This document shows positions 16,374-25,639 of a stretch of 64,000 nt of DNA, piece after piece. The translations under genes and the position numbers were made by a program. Source of the stretch: Bacillus sp. V2I10 (GTDB lineage: Bacteria > Bacillota > Bacilli > Bacillales > Bacillaceae). The stretch covers positions 1,202,001 through 1,266,000 of the forward strand of contig NZ_JAUSYV010000001.1 of the NCBI RefSeq assembly GCF_030817055.1, written 5' to 3'. The first letter of the stretch is position 1. Every line of letters begins with the position of its first letter. Under the pieces are notes generated by a model. That model was not told the origin of the DNA and made no database searches. It saw nothing but the letters and a program-made list of their open reading frames with translations.

Positions 16374-18242
16374 ATGAAGATTACAGATTTATTAACAAAC
16401 GATACGATTATCCTAAACCTGCATGCAGAATCAAAAGCGAATGTTATCGACGAAATCATTGAGTCACTTGATCGGGCAGGCAAGCTAAAAAATAAAGAAG
16501 AGTATAAAAAAGCGATTTTGGCCAGGGAAGAGCAGAGCACTACAGGAATCGGAGAAGGGATTGCCATTCCTCATGCAAAAACAAGTGCAGTGTCAGTACC
16601 TGCAATAGCGTTTGGCCGCTCTGCAGAAGGAATAGACTATGAATCACTCGATGGCCAGCCTGCTCATCTGTTTTTCATGATTGCGGCTTCTGAAGGAGCA
16701 AACAATGAACATTTGCAAACGCTTTCCAGACTTTCAAGTTTTTTAATGGATCCGGCTTTTAAAAAGAAGCTTGAAGAGGCCGCTTCAAAAGCAGAAGTTC
16801 TTGCTGCTGTTGATCAAAAAGAAAAAGAGATGGAAGCAGAAGAAGAACCTGCATCATCCTCTTCAGGCAAGAAAATTCTTGCTGTCACAGCATGTCCCAC
16901 TGGAATCGCGCACACATATATGGCTGCAGATGCCCTAAAGGCAAAAGCGAAAGAGATGGGCGTAAGCATCAAGGTTGAAACAAATGGATCCGGCGGAATT
17001 AAAAATGGTTTGACAGCTGAAGACATTGCAGAAGCCGAAGCAATTATCGTAGCTGCTGACAAACAGGTGGAAATGGATCGTTTCGCAGGCAAGCATGTCA
17101 TTCAGGTGCCTGTTGCCCAAGGAATCCGAAAGCCTCAGGAATTAATTCAAAAAGCGCTGGATCAGGATGCGCCTGTTTATAAAAGCAGCGGTGAGAAGAA
17201 AACGGCTGACTCACCTAAATCAGGAAGAAACGGTTTTTATAAGCATCTAATGAATGGTGTTTCGAACATGCTCCCGTTTGTCGTGGGCGGAGGAATTTTG
17301 ATTGCGATTTCCTTTATCTTTGGAATTAATGCCGCAAATCCAGATGATCCATCCTACCACCCAATCGCAGAAGCATTAAGCACAATTGGCGGAGGCAATG
17401 CCTTTTATCTCATGATTCCGGTTTTAGCCGGGTTTATTGCGATGAGTATTGCGGACCGTCCGGGATTTGCACCAGGTATGGTCGGGGGTCTTATGGCAGC
17501 TACAGGAGGAGCAGGATTCTTGGGCGGATTAATCGCCGGTTTCCTTGCGGGTTACTTAGTTGTCGGACTTAAGAAAGTATTCAGCGGGCTGCCGAATTCT
17601 CTTGAAGGCATAAAGCCTGTACTGCTTTATCCATTGTTCGGTATTTTACTGACAGGTCTGATCATGATGTTTATTGTCATCGAGCCAGTTAAAGCATTAA
17701 ATGATGGATTAACGGTTTGGCTTAAAGGAATGGGAACTGGAAACCTTGTGCTGCTTGGATTGATTTTAGGCGGAATGATGGCGGTTGATATGGGAGGTCC
17801 AATCAACAAAGCGGCCTTTACATTCGGAATTGCGATGATCGACGCAGGCAACTTTGCACCGCATGCAGCCATTATGGCTGGCGGAATGGTGCCTCCGCTT
17901 GGTCTTGCTCTCTCAACAACTTTCTTTAAAAAGAAATTTACAAAAGCAGAGCGGGAAGCAGGGAAAACAAATTACGTCATGGGAGCATCTTTTATTACTG
18001 AAGGAGCCATTCCATTTGCAGCAGCTGACCCCGCGCGTGTTATCCCGGCTGCGGTTATCGGATCTGCAGCAGCTGGAGCGCTTACGATGATTTTTGGCAT
18101 TGGACTTCGCGCACCTCATGGCGGGGCATTTGTTATCCCGATTGTTGATGGAAATCCATTGTTATACATTGCAGCAATCTTGATCGGATCATTGATCACA
18201 GCTGTCATGGTAGGATTTACGAAAAAAGAAGTTAAAGAATAA
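16374..18242 (+). CDS. fruA: PTS fructose transporter, EIIABC
   Basis: Fused phosphotransferase permease of 622 residues that imports fructose as fructose 1-phosphate. Domain order: EIIA (about 1-148, phosphorylated His67 in GIAIPHAK), acidic/Ser linker, EIIB (about 166-268, Cys174 in TACPTGIAHTY), then EIIC (about 285-620) with roughly eight to ten membrane helices and the GGPINKAAF motif. The ribosome site AGGGGGAA precedes the ATG. It is last in the operon. Confidence 0.94.
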   Translation: MKITDLLTNDTIILNLHAESKANVIDEIIESLDRAGKLKNKEEYKKAILAREEQSTTGIGEGIAIPHAKTSAVSVPAIAFGRSAEGIDYESLDGQPAHLFFMIAASEGANNEHLQTLSRLSSFLMDPAFKKKLEEAASKAEVLAAVDQKEKEMEAEEEPASSSSGKKILAVTACPTGIAHTYMAADALKAKAKEMGVSIKVETNGSGGIKNGLTAEDIAEAEAIIVAADKQVEMDRFAGKHVIQVPVAQGIRKPQELIQKALDQDAPVYKSSGEKKTADSPKSGRNGFYKHLMNGVSNMLPFVVGGGILIAISFIFGINAANPDDPSYHPIAEALSTIGGGNAFYLMIPVLAGFIAMSIADRPGFAPGMVGGLMAATGGAGFLGGLIAGFLAGYLVVGLKKVFSGLPNSLEGIKPVLLYPLFGILLTGLIMMFIVIEPVKALNDGLTVWLKGMGTGNLVLLGLILGGMMAVDMGGPINKAAFTFGIAMIDAGNFAPHAAIMAGGMVPPLGLALSTTFFKKKFTKAEREAGKTNYVMGASFITEGAIPFAAADPARVIPAAVIGSAAAGALTMIFGIGLRAPHGGAFVIPIVDGNPLLYIAAILIGSLITAVMVGFTKKEVKE

Positions 18243-18244
18243 AT

Positions 18245-18277
18245 GAATGGCCTATTCACTTGATGAATAGGCCATTC
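18245..18277 (+). terminator. Hairpin after fruA
   Basis: Perfect 14-bp stem GAATGGCCTATTCA / TGAATAGGCCATTC with loop CTTGA. The following bases (TTACATGG) are not a good T run, so termination may need more than the hairpin. Confidence 0.6.
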
Positions 18278-18341
18278 TTACATGGAGCCTCTATTTTTGT
18301 TACAATAAGGATTATCTGCTTAATTGCTGGGAGGAACGACT

Positions 18342-18656
18342 ATGACAGATCACATCTATTACGATTTTTGGTATTTGAAATCGGAAGAAATCAAGCTAGA
18401 CGGTTCTGATACAGGAGCTGTAGCTTATGAAATCGGCATCAATGTGTTTGCTGATGAAGAATTTGATCACCTTTTGGATGATGTCCGGATCTCAGGATTG
18501 AATAAAGAAGAGATGCTGAGTTTTGATGTGCTAAACGCTGATCGCTTATTTTCAAAGCTTGAAGAAGAAGGTCTTCACAGTGTCGTCCGTGATATAAAAA
18601 CAGCCGGCTTTTATTTTGTGATGGGAGAAAAAGTTTCTGTCATCCAGGATAGTTAA
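18342..18656 (+). CDS. Small acidic protein of unknown function
   Basis: Protein of 104 residues, not recognised. Acidic, with no transmembrane segment; it reads as a small alpha/beta fold. The ATG at 18342 is chosen because GGGAGG (18329-18334) lies seven bases ahead; the longer frame begins at a TTG before that site. It stands alone between the fru operon and the manganese riboswitch. Confidence 0.65.
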   Translation: MTDHIYYDFWYLKSEEIKLDGSDTGAVAYEIGINVFADEEFDHLLDDVRISGLNKEEMLSFDVLNADRLFSKLEEEGLHSVVRDIKTAGFYFVMGEKVSVIQDS

Positions 18657-18668
18657 GAAGCTCTAAAA

Positions 18669-18698
18669 TTGACCGCGCTGCTTGATTAATTGTATAAT
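18669..18698 (+). promoter_or_regulatory. Promoter of the riboswitch transcript
   Basis: TTGACC (18669-18674), 18-base spacer, TATAAT (18693-18698). Predicted start near 18705, just before the riboswitch aptamer. Confidence 0.75.
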
Positions 18699-18704
18699 AA
18701 GATT

Positions 18705-18883
18705 AACTTAAATATCTCTTCCTTAAAGGGGAGTAGCTTTTACAGCAAAGTCGTCAATACGGGAATGTTCCCCGGCTTTGCTGGCAGCGATGCTGTTAGC
18801 GAGACCTTTGCCGATTATTTGGTGAAGTCTCTTTCGAAAAAGACGTTATGACCAAGTAATTGGATCTGACGTCTTTTATTTTT
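18705..18883 (+). ncRNA. yybP-ykoY (manganese) riboswitch with terminator platform
   Basis: The conserved elements of the yybP-ykoY family are present in order: AAAGGGGAGTAGC (18725-18737), the CAAAGTCGTCAATACGGG arm with its partner CCGGCTTTGCTGG, and TTAGCGAGACCTTTGCC (18797-18812), whose CCTTT pairs with the first AAAGG. The expression platform shows a terminator: AAAAGACGT (18837-18845) pairs with ACGTCTTTT (18869-18877), with an inner CCAA-GTAA-TTGG, followed by ATTTTTT. A competing hairpin (18827-18844) uses the same left arm and could act as the antiterminator. Members bind Mn(II) and usually turn genes on. Confidence 0.93.
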
Positions 18884-18912
18884 TCCGAAAATAAAATTAA
18901 AGGAGCTGTACG

Positions 18913-19359
18913 ATGATGAAAATGTTTAAAGTATTGGCTGTTTTATCCATAGTTTTCCTAAGTGGGTGTTCTTTGCTTGAAGGCGTTAATTCTTCTTTGC
19001 AGTACGCAAATGATGCAAAGGATTATATTAATGAGGCAAGCATATTTGCAGAGGAGATTCCTGCCCTTGCTGAAGAGGCTGTAAATAACAAAGAAGCAAG
19101 AGCAGAGCTTGAGCAGAGTTTAAACAATATGAAGGAAGAAATAAATACATTTAAAGAATCGGATGCGCCGGAGATTGCTCTGGATGCACATAATCAGCTT
19201 ATCATCTACAGTGAATCACTTGAAAGCGGAATTGATTCTGCTCTGAAGCAAATTGAAAACGGAGAGTGGAATCTTCAGCTGCTTGAAGACACAGAAATTG
19301 TGAAAACCGTGTCTGAAATGAAAAGCATCTTAGATCAAATTGAACAGCTTGGATCTTGA
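18913..19359 (+). CDS. DUF6376-like lipoprotein
   Basis: Predicted lipoprotein of 148 residues: short signal peptide and lipobox LSGC with Cys19 as the acylated residue. The mature part is acidic and helical (EEIPALAEEAVNNKE..., then Glu/Leu-rich repeats), with coiled-coil character, matching the DUF6376 type found in Bacillus; function unknown. AAAGGAG lies before the ATG (a second ATG follows at once). It is the first gene behind the manganese riboswitch, so Mn(II)-dependent expression is predicted, which is an unusual client. Confidence 0.75.
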   Translation: MMKMFKVLAVLSIVFLSGCSLLEGVNSSLQYANDAKDYINEASIFAEEIPALAEEAVNNKEARAELEQSLNNMKEEINTFKESDAPEIALDAHNQLIIYSESLESGIDSALKQIENGEWNLQLLEDTEIVKTVSEMKSILDQIEQLGS

Positions 19360-19392
19360 GATACAAGGTAAAGAGGAAAGGAGGTTCTCAGG

Positions 19393-20007
19393 ATGAAAGG
19401 ATATAAGCAATTTGCAGATAGCGTCAAAATAGGAGGAAAAGGGACACGTGCCAAGCTATATGGCCATGATTCTTCCTTAACCTTCATCGGAGCTGGCAGA
19501 AGCGCATTTGTTTTTAAACTTGCGAATGAGAATAAAGCTTTAAAGGTGTTCTTTCCTTCATTTACTCATATTGCAAAGGAAGAAGCTGAAATTTACAGAA
19601 CCCTTCAGGGGATTGAGTATTACCCCAATCTATATGAAGCGGGAGAAAACTATTTAGTCATTGATTATATAGAAGGAAGCACTCTCTTTGATTGTGTCAG
19701 CACGGGAATATCCATAACTGATAAGCATATAGCAGAGATAGATAAAGCTCTTATGCATGCTAAAGAAAGAGGGCTGAACCCGTCTGATATTCACCTTCGC
19801 AATATATTCATTACCGATGGGGGCGAGATCAAAATGATTGATGTCGCAAGGTTCCGTCAAACAAAAAATTGCACACAATGGGACGATTTAAAGACAGCTT
19901 TTAATAAATACTACCGCAAGACTTATTTTCCTAAAAGAATACCAGCTGCCATGATGAATTTTATTGCAGCCTTGTATAAGAAAAAGCTGATTTCATTAGC
20001 ATCATAA
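19393..20007 (+). CDS. Protein kinase-like protein (small Ser/Thr kinase family)
   Basis: Protein of 204 residues with a shortened protein-kinase fold: glycine-rich loop GAGRSAFVF (about 33-41), ATP lysine in ALKVF, catalytic loop SDIHLRNIFI (Asp and Asn in the usual D-x4-N spacing, Lys replaced by His) and a DFG-equivalent IDVA. It resembles YrzF-type kinases of Bacillus, so it may be active, but substrates are unknown. It starts 33 bases after the lipoprotein gene with ribosome site AAAGGAGG, so it is probably under the same riboswitch. It lies before a strong two-way terminator. Confidence 0.75.
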   Translation: MKGYKQFADSVKIGGKGTRAKLYGHDSSLTFIGAGRSAFVFKLANENKALKVFFPSFTHIAKEEAEIYRTLQGIEYYPNLYEAGENYLVIDYIEGSTLFDCVSTGISITDKHIAEIDKALMHAKERGLNPSDIHLRNIFITDGGEIKMIDVARFRQTKNCTQWDDLKTAFNKYYRKTYFPKRIPAAMMNFIAALYKKKLISLAS

Positions 20008-20046
20008 AAAACGAGAGATTTCTATAAAAGAGATCTCTCGTTTTTT
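20006..20046. terminator. Bidirectional terminator
   Basis: Perfect 14-bp stem AAAAAACGAGAGAT (20006-20019) / ATCTCTCGTTTTTT (20033-20046). It ends the kinase-like transcript on + and yerO on -. Confidence 0.9.
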
Positions 20047-20064
20047 GCATGGAAATAGAATGAT

Positions 20065-20916
20065 CTATAAAAGTTTAATTTGATAATAAGCAGCAATGCT
20101 CTTCTGAAGCTCCGCTAAAGCCGGATCTTGATTCAAGTTCGCAAGCATCCCCTGTATTACAGCAGTGCGAGGTGACTCCTCTTTAATTTCTGCCTCCAGC
20201 ACCTCAAGCGTGACAAGAAGATCACCTGAGAGCTGCTGCTTGCTTCGCTCGATTTTGGCTAATAGTTCATCCCGGTTGATGGCTGTACACAAAGAGAAAA
20301 GATTTTTTTCTCTTTCACTTGAAAGAATGGGTTTCTCTTTTGAAACCATCAATCCTGATGCAACATCATCCACCCGGTTTAAAAGAAAAGCTGCGAGTTC
20401 ATCGAAATCCAATTCTGCTTTTTCAAAGATAATGAATTTCAAATAAGAATGAATCATTCCTTGAAGGATTGTGCTTATATCCCAGATATATTCTTCAATG
20501 GACTCGCCGTAAATGGCCAGAAGCGCATTTTTAACAAAAAGATTGGAATCTGCATTCATTTTTTGAATGAAAGCGGCCATTGAAGGGTTATTTGGTATGG
20601 CGTTCTCCCTCATTTGCATAATAATGAAATCTTTATGTTTATTAATCTCACTCAGCTGGCAGGATAGCTGGGCGATTAAAAGTGCGCGGGGTTCGAGATC
20701 CAGCTGTCTGACAGCCTCCATTTTTGAATGAATCAGCTCAAAATGATATTTGAATGTTTCAAGCAGGAGAGCTTCCTTCGATTTAAAATAAAGGTAAAAA
20801 GACCCTTTTGAAATTCCGCATTCGTTTGCAATATCCTGTATGGACGTTGAGGTAACCCCTTTTTTAGCGAAAAGGCTCATAGCCGCTTCAATGATCCGCT
20901 TTTCTTTTTCCTTCAT
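20065..20916 (-). CDS. yerO: TetR-family regulator of swrC
   Basis: Regulator of 283 residues with an N-terminal TetR helix-turn-helix (about 5-52; TSIQDIANECGISKGSFYLYFKSKEAL) and a long ligand-sensing C-terminal domain. It is divergent from the swrC-type RND pump, the arrangement of yerO and swrC (yerP) in B. subtilis. AAGGAG precedes the ATG. The shared upstream region holds a TetR-type operator, so it likely represses swrC and itself. Confidence 0.85.
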   Translation of the reverse strand: MKEKEKRIIEAAMSLFAKKGVTSTSIQDIANECGISKGSFYLYFKSKEALLLETFKYHFELIHSKMEAVRQLDLEPRALLIAQLSCQLSEINKHKDFIIMQMRENAIPNNPSMAAFIQKMNADSNLFVKNALLAIYGESIEEYIWDISTILQGMIHSYLKFIIFEKAELDFDELAAFLLNRVDDVASGLMVSKEKPILSSEREKNLFSLCTAINRDELLAKIERSKQQLSGDLLVTLEVLEAEIKEESPRTAVIQGMLANLNQDPALAELQKSIAAYYQIKLL

Positions 20917-21049
20917 CGTGTATTCTCCTTATAACAGTAAAGAATGAGTTTTAGAACAGAATGGCTTCTGCCACTAAATAAGTCAAGCAAAATTTTCTAA
21001 CTGAATGTTCACATTTAAAAAAGATTCATTTTAAAATGGTTAAATATGA

Positions 21050-21098
21050 TTGACTGTAACCGACTGGTCATTTATATTATTAATTATTATGACCAGTC
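21050..21098 (+). promoter_or_regulatory. swrC promoter with embedded TetR-type operator
   Basis: A good sigma-A promoter reads TTGACT (21050-21055), 17 bases, TATATT (21073-21078). The inverted repeat GACTGGTCAT (21062-21071) and ATGACCAGTC (21089-21098), 17 bases apart, places one arm between -35 and -10 and the other just after -10. Each arm contains a TGAC-GTCA-like core typical of TetR sites. YerO bound here would block RNA polymerase. Confidence 0.75.
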
Positions 21099-21283
21099 AG
21101 TCAATAAGAAAAGCGTAACGCCCGTTTAGCTCAGGCATGACAGATAAGAATCCGGCGAAAAGTACGGGTTTGACTTTTTTGACGGATTTGTTCTGGCCGA
21201 GGAGTTGGGCGCTGAAGCTAGGCATCGAAGCTCCACACTTTATACTTTCATAAAACTTTAAAAATAAATTGCCGGAGGACAAC

Positions 21284-24200
21284 ATGAATCAAATCATTAA
21301 TTTTGTTTTGAAGAACAAATTTGCAGTGTGGCTTCTTACTATTATTGTGACAGTTGCAGGTCTTTACTCAGGTTTGAATATGAAGCTTGAGACAATTCCG
21401 AACATCACAACACCAATCGTAACAGTCACAACTGTTTATCCTGGCGCTACACCGGAAGAAGTAGCAGAAAAAGTAACAGAGCCTATAGAACAGGCAGTTC
21501 AAAATTTAAATGGAGTGAACGTTGTCAGCTCTACATCATTCCAAAATGCCTCATCCATTCAGATTGAATATGAATTTGAAAAAGATATGGACAAAGCAGA
21601 AGAAGAAGTGAAAAGCACTGTATCAGATCTCTCTTTTCCAGATGGAGTGAATGAATCAGATGTTTCAAGGCTCAGCATCAATGCCTTTCCGATTCTAGCT
21701 TTAAGTATATCAGATGATGAAGAATCTTTGAGAGATCTGACTGCGCTTGCCGAGGATGAAATGGTTCCGGCAATAAAAGGACTTGAAGGTGTTTCTTCTG
21801 TTCAGGTGTCAGGTCAGCAAGTAGAAGAAGTCCAGTTTTCATTTAAAGAAGAGAAGCTTAAAGAATACGGTTTAGATGAAGAAACCGTTCAAAATATCAT
21901 TAAAGGATCCGATGTTAATTTTCCGCTTGGATTGTATACTTTCGGGGATAAAGAACAATCTGTCATTGTAGATGGAAACATCCTGACAATGGAAGATTTA
22001 AAGAATATGGAGATCCCGATTACTCCGGGTGGAGGAGATACTTCTGGACAAGGTCAAAGCAGCATACCGGGACAGACTGCTTCAGGATCAGAGCAGAATC
22101 CAGGGCAGGCGCAAGGCACAGCTCAAGCACCAGCAGCTGGCCAGATACCTCCTGCAGCACAGAATATAGAACTCCCGACGGTAAAGCTGTCAGAGCTTGC
22201 AGATATTAAAACTGTCGGTGAAGCAGAATCCATTTCCAGAACAAACGGAGAAGAAGCAATCGGTCTTCAAATCGTGAAATCCGCAGATGCAAATACCGTT
22301 GATGTAGCAAATGCTGTAAAAGATGAGCTTGACGGTTTTGAAAAAAAGTATGATAACCTTGAGATCCAGTCCACGCTCGATCAGGCTGAACCTATTGAAG
22401 AATCCGTCAGCACGATGCTGAGCAAAGCATTATTTGGAGCTGTTTTCGCAATTATCATTATTCTCTTATTCTTAAGAGATATCAAATCAACCTTGATTTC
22501 AGTTGTTTCCATTCCGTTATCTTTATTAATTGCTGTTCTTTTATTAAAGCAAATGGATATTACCCTTAATATTATGACACTTGGAGCCATGACGGTTGCA
22601 ATCGGACGTGTAGTTGATGATTCAATCGTTGTCATAGAAAATATCTACCGCAGAATGTCACTGCAGGGCGAGAAATTAAAAGGAATGAGCTTAGTACGAG
22701 AAGCTACAAAGGAAATGTTTATTCCAATTATGTCTTCAACAATTGTAACAATCGCCGTATTCCTGCCGCTGGCACTTGTAAATGGAGTGATAGGAGAATT
22801 ATTCCTTCCATTTGCATTAACCATCGTTTTTGCATTGCTTGCTTCATTGGTCGTTGCCGTTACGATTGTGCCGATGCTTGCACACAGCCTCTTCAAAAAA
22901 GGACTATACGGCGAAACGGCTAAAAAGCATGAGGAACACAAGCCAGGAAAAATGACTGGTGTTTACAGAAGCATTTTGAACTGGTCTTTAAATCATAAAT
23001 GGATAACATCAGGCCTTGCCGTCTTAATGCTTGTCGGCAGCTTATTCCTAGTTCCGGCTATCGGCGTCAGCTTCTTGCCGTCAGAAGAACAAAAGCTTGT
23101 CTATGCAACATATAAGCCTGCACCTGGTGAAACAAAAGAACAAGTAGAAGAAGTCGTAACAAAAGCAGAAAACCTGTTAATGGACCGCAAAGATGTTTCT
23201 TTAGTTCAGTTCTCATTAGGAAGCGAAAACCCAATGAGCCCTGGAGATTCAAACAGTGCCGTATTCTTTATTGAATATGAAGATGATACAGAGAATTTTG
23301 ATAAGGAAAAAGAGAAAGTAATTGAAGATCTTCAAGCTGAGACTGCAGAGGGCGAATGGGCTTCACAGGACTTCACTCAGAGCGCCGGCAGCAACCAAGT
23401 TCAATTCTTTGTATATGGAAATGAATTAGAAGACATTGAGCCGTCTGTCGGGGAAATTGAAAAAATTCTAATCGACAATGGGAGCTTTAAAAATGTAAGT
23501 TCAAGCCTTGCCGAGTCATACGATGAATATACCCTTATTGCCAATCAGGAAGAACTCAGCAAGCTTGGCCTGACAGCCGGTCAAATCGGCATGGAGCTTA
23601 GCCCGCTAAGAGAGCGTCCAGTTCTGACTCAAGTTGAAAAAGACGGAGAAGAACTAAACGTTTATCTTCAAACAGAGAAAGAAACGTTTGAAAATGTAGA
23701 TGATTTAACCGGAAAAACGATCATTTCGCCGCTTGGCAAAGAAGTGAAAATCGGCGATGTCGTAACAGTTGAAGAAGGAAAAACATCAGATACTGTAACA
23801 CGGCGTGATGGCCGCATTTACGTACAAGTTTCCGGAGAACTGACAACGGATGATGTGGCAAAAGCATCTTCGGAAGTACAAAAGAAAGTGGATGATCTTG
23901 ACTTGCCGACGGGTGTTGACATAGACACAGGCGGAGTAACAGAAGATATTCAGGAATCCTTTACACAGCTTGGCCTTGCCATGCTCGTTGCGATAGCCAT
24001 TGTGTACCTGGTCCTTGTAATTACATTTGGCGGAGGACTTGCGCCTTTTGCGATTCTGTTCTCTCTTCCATTTACCGTGATCGGTGCATTGGTTGGATTA
24101 TTGATTGCAGGAGAAACCATCAGTATTAACGCAATGATTGGGGCATTGATGCTGATCGGTATCGTTGTCACAAACGCAATTGTCCTGATTGACCGCGTTA

Positions 24201-24484
24201 TTCACAAAGAACGTGAAGGTCTGTCTACAAGAGAAGCATTGCTTGAAGCAGGAACAACACGTCTGCGTCCAATTCTGATGACAGCGATCGCCACAATTGG
24301 AGCGCTCATTCCGCTTGCAATTGGTATCGAAGGCGGCAGCGGCATCATTTCAAAAGGTCTCGGAGTAACAGTAATCGGCGGTTTAACAAGCTCAACGCTG
24401 TTGACACTTCTGATTGTGCCAATTGTTTATGAGATGATGAGTAAATTCAGCCGAAAAAAAACGAGAACAGTTGAGGAAGAATAA
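21284..24484 (+). CDS. swrC: RND-family efflux pump (surfactin self-resistance type)
   Basis: Large inner-membrane RND transporter of 1066 residues, the length of B. subtilis SwrC, which exports surfactin and affects swarming. It has the N-terminal helix, porter domain (PGATPEEVAEKVTEPIEQAV), twelve expected helices in two blocks (about 370-560 and 880-1055) and the helix-4 motif GRVVDDSIVVIENIYR with the paired proton-relay Asp residues. A Gly/Gln/Ala/Pro-rich insert (about residues 246-295) lies in the first periplasm-type loop. The ATG at 21284 is five bases after GGAGG. Controlled by the divergent yerO product by inference. Confidence 0.92.
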   Translation: MNQIINFVLKNKFAVWLLTIIVTVAGLYSGLNMKLETIPNITTPIVTVTTVYPGATPEEVAEKVTEPIEQAVQNLNGVNVVSSTSFQNASSIQIEYEFEKDMDKAEEEVKSTVSDLSFPDGVNESDVSRLSINAFPILALSISDDEESLRDLTALAEDEMVPAIKGLEGVSSVQVSGQQVEEVQFSFKEEKLKEYGLDEETVQNIIKGSDVNFPLGLYTFGDKEQSVIVDGNILTMEDLKNMEIPITPGGGDTSGQGQSSIPGQTASGSEQNPGQAQGTAQAPAAGQIPPAAQNIELPTVKLSELADIKTVGEAESISRTNGEEAIGLQIVKSADANTVDVANAVKDELDGFEKKYDNLEIQSTLDQAEPIEESVSTMLSKALFGAVFAIIIILLFLRDIKSTLISVVSIPLSLLIAVLLLKQMDITLNIMTLGAMTVAIGRVVDDSIVVIENIYRRMSLQGEKLKGMSLVREATKEMFIPIMSSTIVTIAVFLPLALVNGVIGELFLPFALTIVFALLASLVVAVTIVPMLAHSLFKKGLYGETAKKHEEHKPGKMTGVYRSILNWSLNHKWITSGLAVLMLVGSLFLVPAIGVSFLPSEEQKLVYATYKPAPGETKEQVEEVVTKAENLLMDRKDVSLVQFSLGSENPMSPGDSNSAVFFIEYEDDTENFDKEKEKVIEDLQAETAEGEWASQDFTQSAGSNQVQFFVYGNELEDIEPSVGEIEKILIDNGSFKNVSSSLAESYDEYTLIANQEELSKLGLTAGQIGMELSPLRERPVLTQVEKDGEELNVYLQTEKETFENVDDLTGKTIISPLGKEVKIGDVVTVEEGKTSDTVTRRDGRIYVQVSGELTTDDVAKASSEVQKKVDDLDLPTGVDIDTGGVTEDIQESFTQLGLAMLVAIAIVYLVLVITFGGGLAPFAILFSLPFTVIGALVGLLIAGETISINAMIGALMLIGIVVTNAIVLIDRVIHKEREGLSTREALLEAGTTRLRPILMTAIATIGALIPLAIGIEGGSGIISKGLGVTVIGGLTSSTLLTLLIVPIVYEMMSKFSRKKTRTVEEE

Positions 24485-24493
24485 TACATGATT

Positions 24494-24521
24494 AAAAAAG
24501 CACCCGGCCGGGTGCTTTTTT
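24494..24521 (+). terminator. Terminator of swrC
   Basis: Perfect 12-bp stem AAAAAAGCACCC / GGGTGCTTTTTT around GGCC. Confidence 0.92.
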
Positions 24522-24868
24522 ATTTAAAACAGAAAGCATATTAAGTCTTTTGGCTGTAAAAATGTAATGCAGGCTAAATAAAGGCGGATTTGGGCGGATG
24601 AATTTTTCATTTGGCTGAAAAATAGCGAAAAAGGCTTTATAAATTCTAAATTCGGCTGAAAGATTTAATAATCGGCTGGATCAGTTCAAGCCAAATTGCC
24701 CGGATGTCAATCCCATACTGAATAATATCAGGGCTCTTAGAATAAACTCAAAAATCATGACCTATTTAAAAGCCCGACAAAATACACATATATTCCGTAC
24801 TTGCCGAATGGTATAATGATTGAAATAAAAATAGAGCAAACTATAGAAAAAGAAGAGGGTGAGGGATC
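24522..24868. other. Intergenic stretch with repeated GGCTGA words
   Basis: No gene is seen. The first half repeats GGCTG/GGCGGAT words (for example TTGGCTGAAAAATAG, TTCGGCTGAAAGATT, ATCGGCTGGAT) without a fixed period. A -10 like TATAAT (24812-24817) near the end probably starts the next gene; no good -35 was found. Confidence 0.4.
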
Positions 24869-25564
24869 TTGGAGGATATTATTGTACATCAGCATACAAT
24901 CATAAAATTGTTTTTATCCCTCTTAGTTGGAATCATTATCGGACTTGAGCGGGAAATTAAGAAAAAGCCGCTGGGACTGAAAACAACAATTATTATTGCG
25001 GTAAGCTCGTGTCTCTTGACCGTGATATCAATTGAAGCAGCTTATACGTTTTCTAACGATTATAATCGTCCGATGGATCCGCTCCGTCTTGCAGCGCAAA
25101 TCGTATCAGGCGTCGGATTTTTGGGCGCGGGAGCGATTCTCCGCAGAAGCAATGATGTCATCAGCGGTCTTACAACTGCTGCGATGATCTGGGGAGCTGC
25201 TGGCCTAGGGATTGCCATTGGAGCCGGATTTTATCAAGAAGCACTTATTGCACTTATTTTCATGATTGGATCAATTGAGATCATTGCTCCGTTAGTAAAG
25301 AAGCTTGGTCCTAAAACGCTGAGACTGAAAGAATTGAAGGTAAAGCTGACCGTTCCTGTAAATGTAAATATATCTGATATCTTACACTCGCTTCGCAAAA
25401 AAGATATGAAAATCAAGTATGTGAAGATTAAAGATAGTATTGACCGTGATTTGAGAACAGTAGACTTAATTCTGCTGATTAAAAATGACCGTTATACATC
25501 AGATGTTTATGAGGATATAAAAGAAGCAAAAGGTATTGAGTCCGTTGAAGTAGAGATGATTTGA
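24869..25564 (+). CDS. MgtC/SapB family membrane protein
   Basis: Protein of 231 residues. The N-terminal MgtC/SapB domain has about four transmembrane helices with the signature GIIIGLEREIKKKPLGLKT (17-35) and VSGVGFLGAGAIL; the C-terminal soluble part (about 150-231) is ACT-like. The family is tied to magnesium homeostasis and, in MgtC, to virulence; B. subtilis SapB has the same length. The TTG start at 24869 follows GTGAGG by about six bases. Single-gene unit. Confidence 0.85.
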   Translation: MEDIIVHQHTIIKLFLSLLVGIIIGLEREIKKKPLGLKTTIIIAVSSCLLTVISIEAAYTFSNDYNRPMDPLRLAAQIVSGVGFLGAGAILRRSNDVISGLTTAAMIWGAAGLGIAIGAGFYQEALIALIFMIGSIEIIAPLVKKLGPKTLRLKELKVKLTVPVNVNISDILHSLRKKDMKIKYVKIKDSIDRDLRTVDLILLIKNDRYTSDVYEDIKEAKGIESVEVEMI

Positions 25565-25639
25565 GCAGGCGTCAAATAAGACGTATGAAGATGACATATG
25601 GTATTGTAATAGCAAACAAGGTATTTAGGAGGAAACAAA

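Noticed and set aside
21097..21285. 62-codon minus-strand frame upstream of swrC
   Set aside because: No ribosome site and it covers the operator and leader of swrC. It may be an intergenic repeat, but a second good copy was not found in the window.
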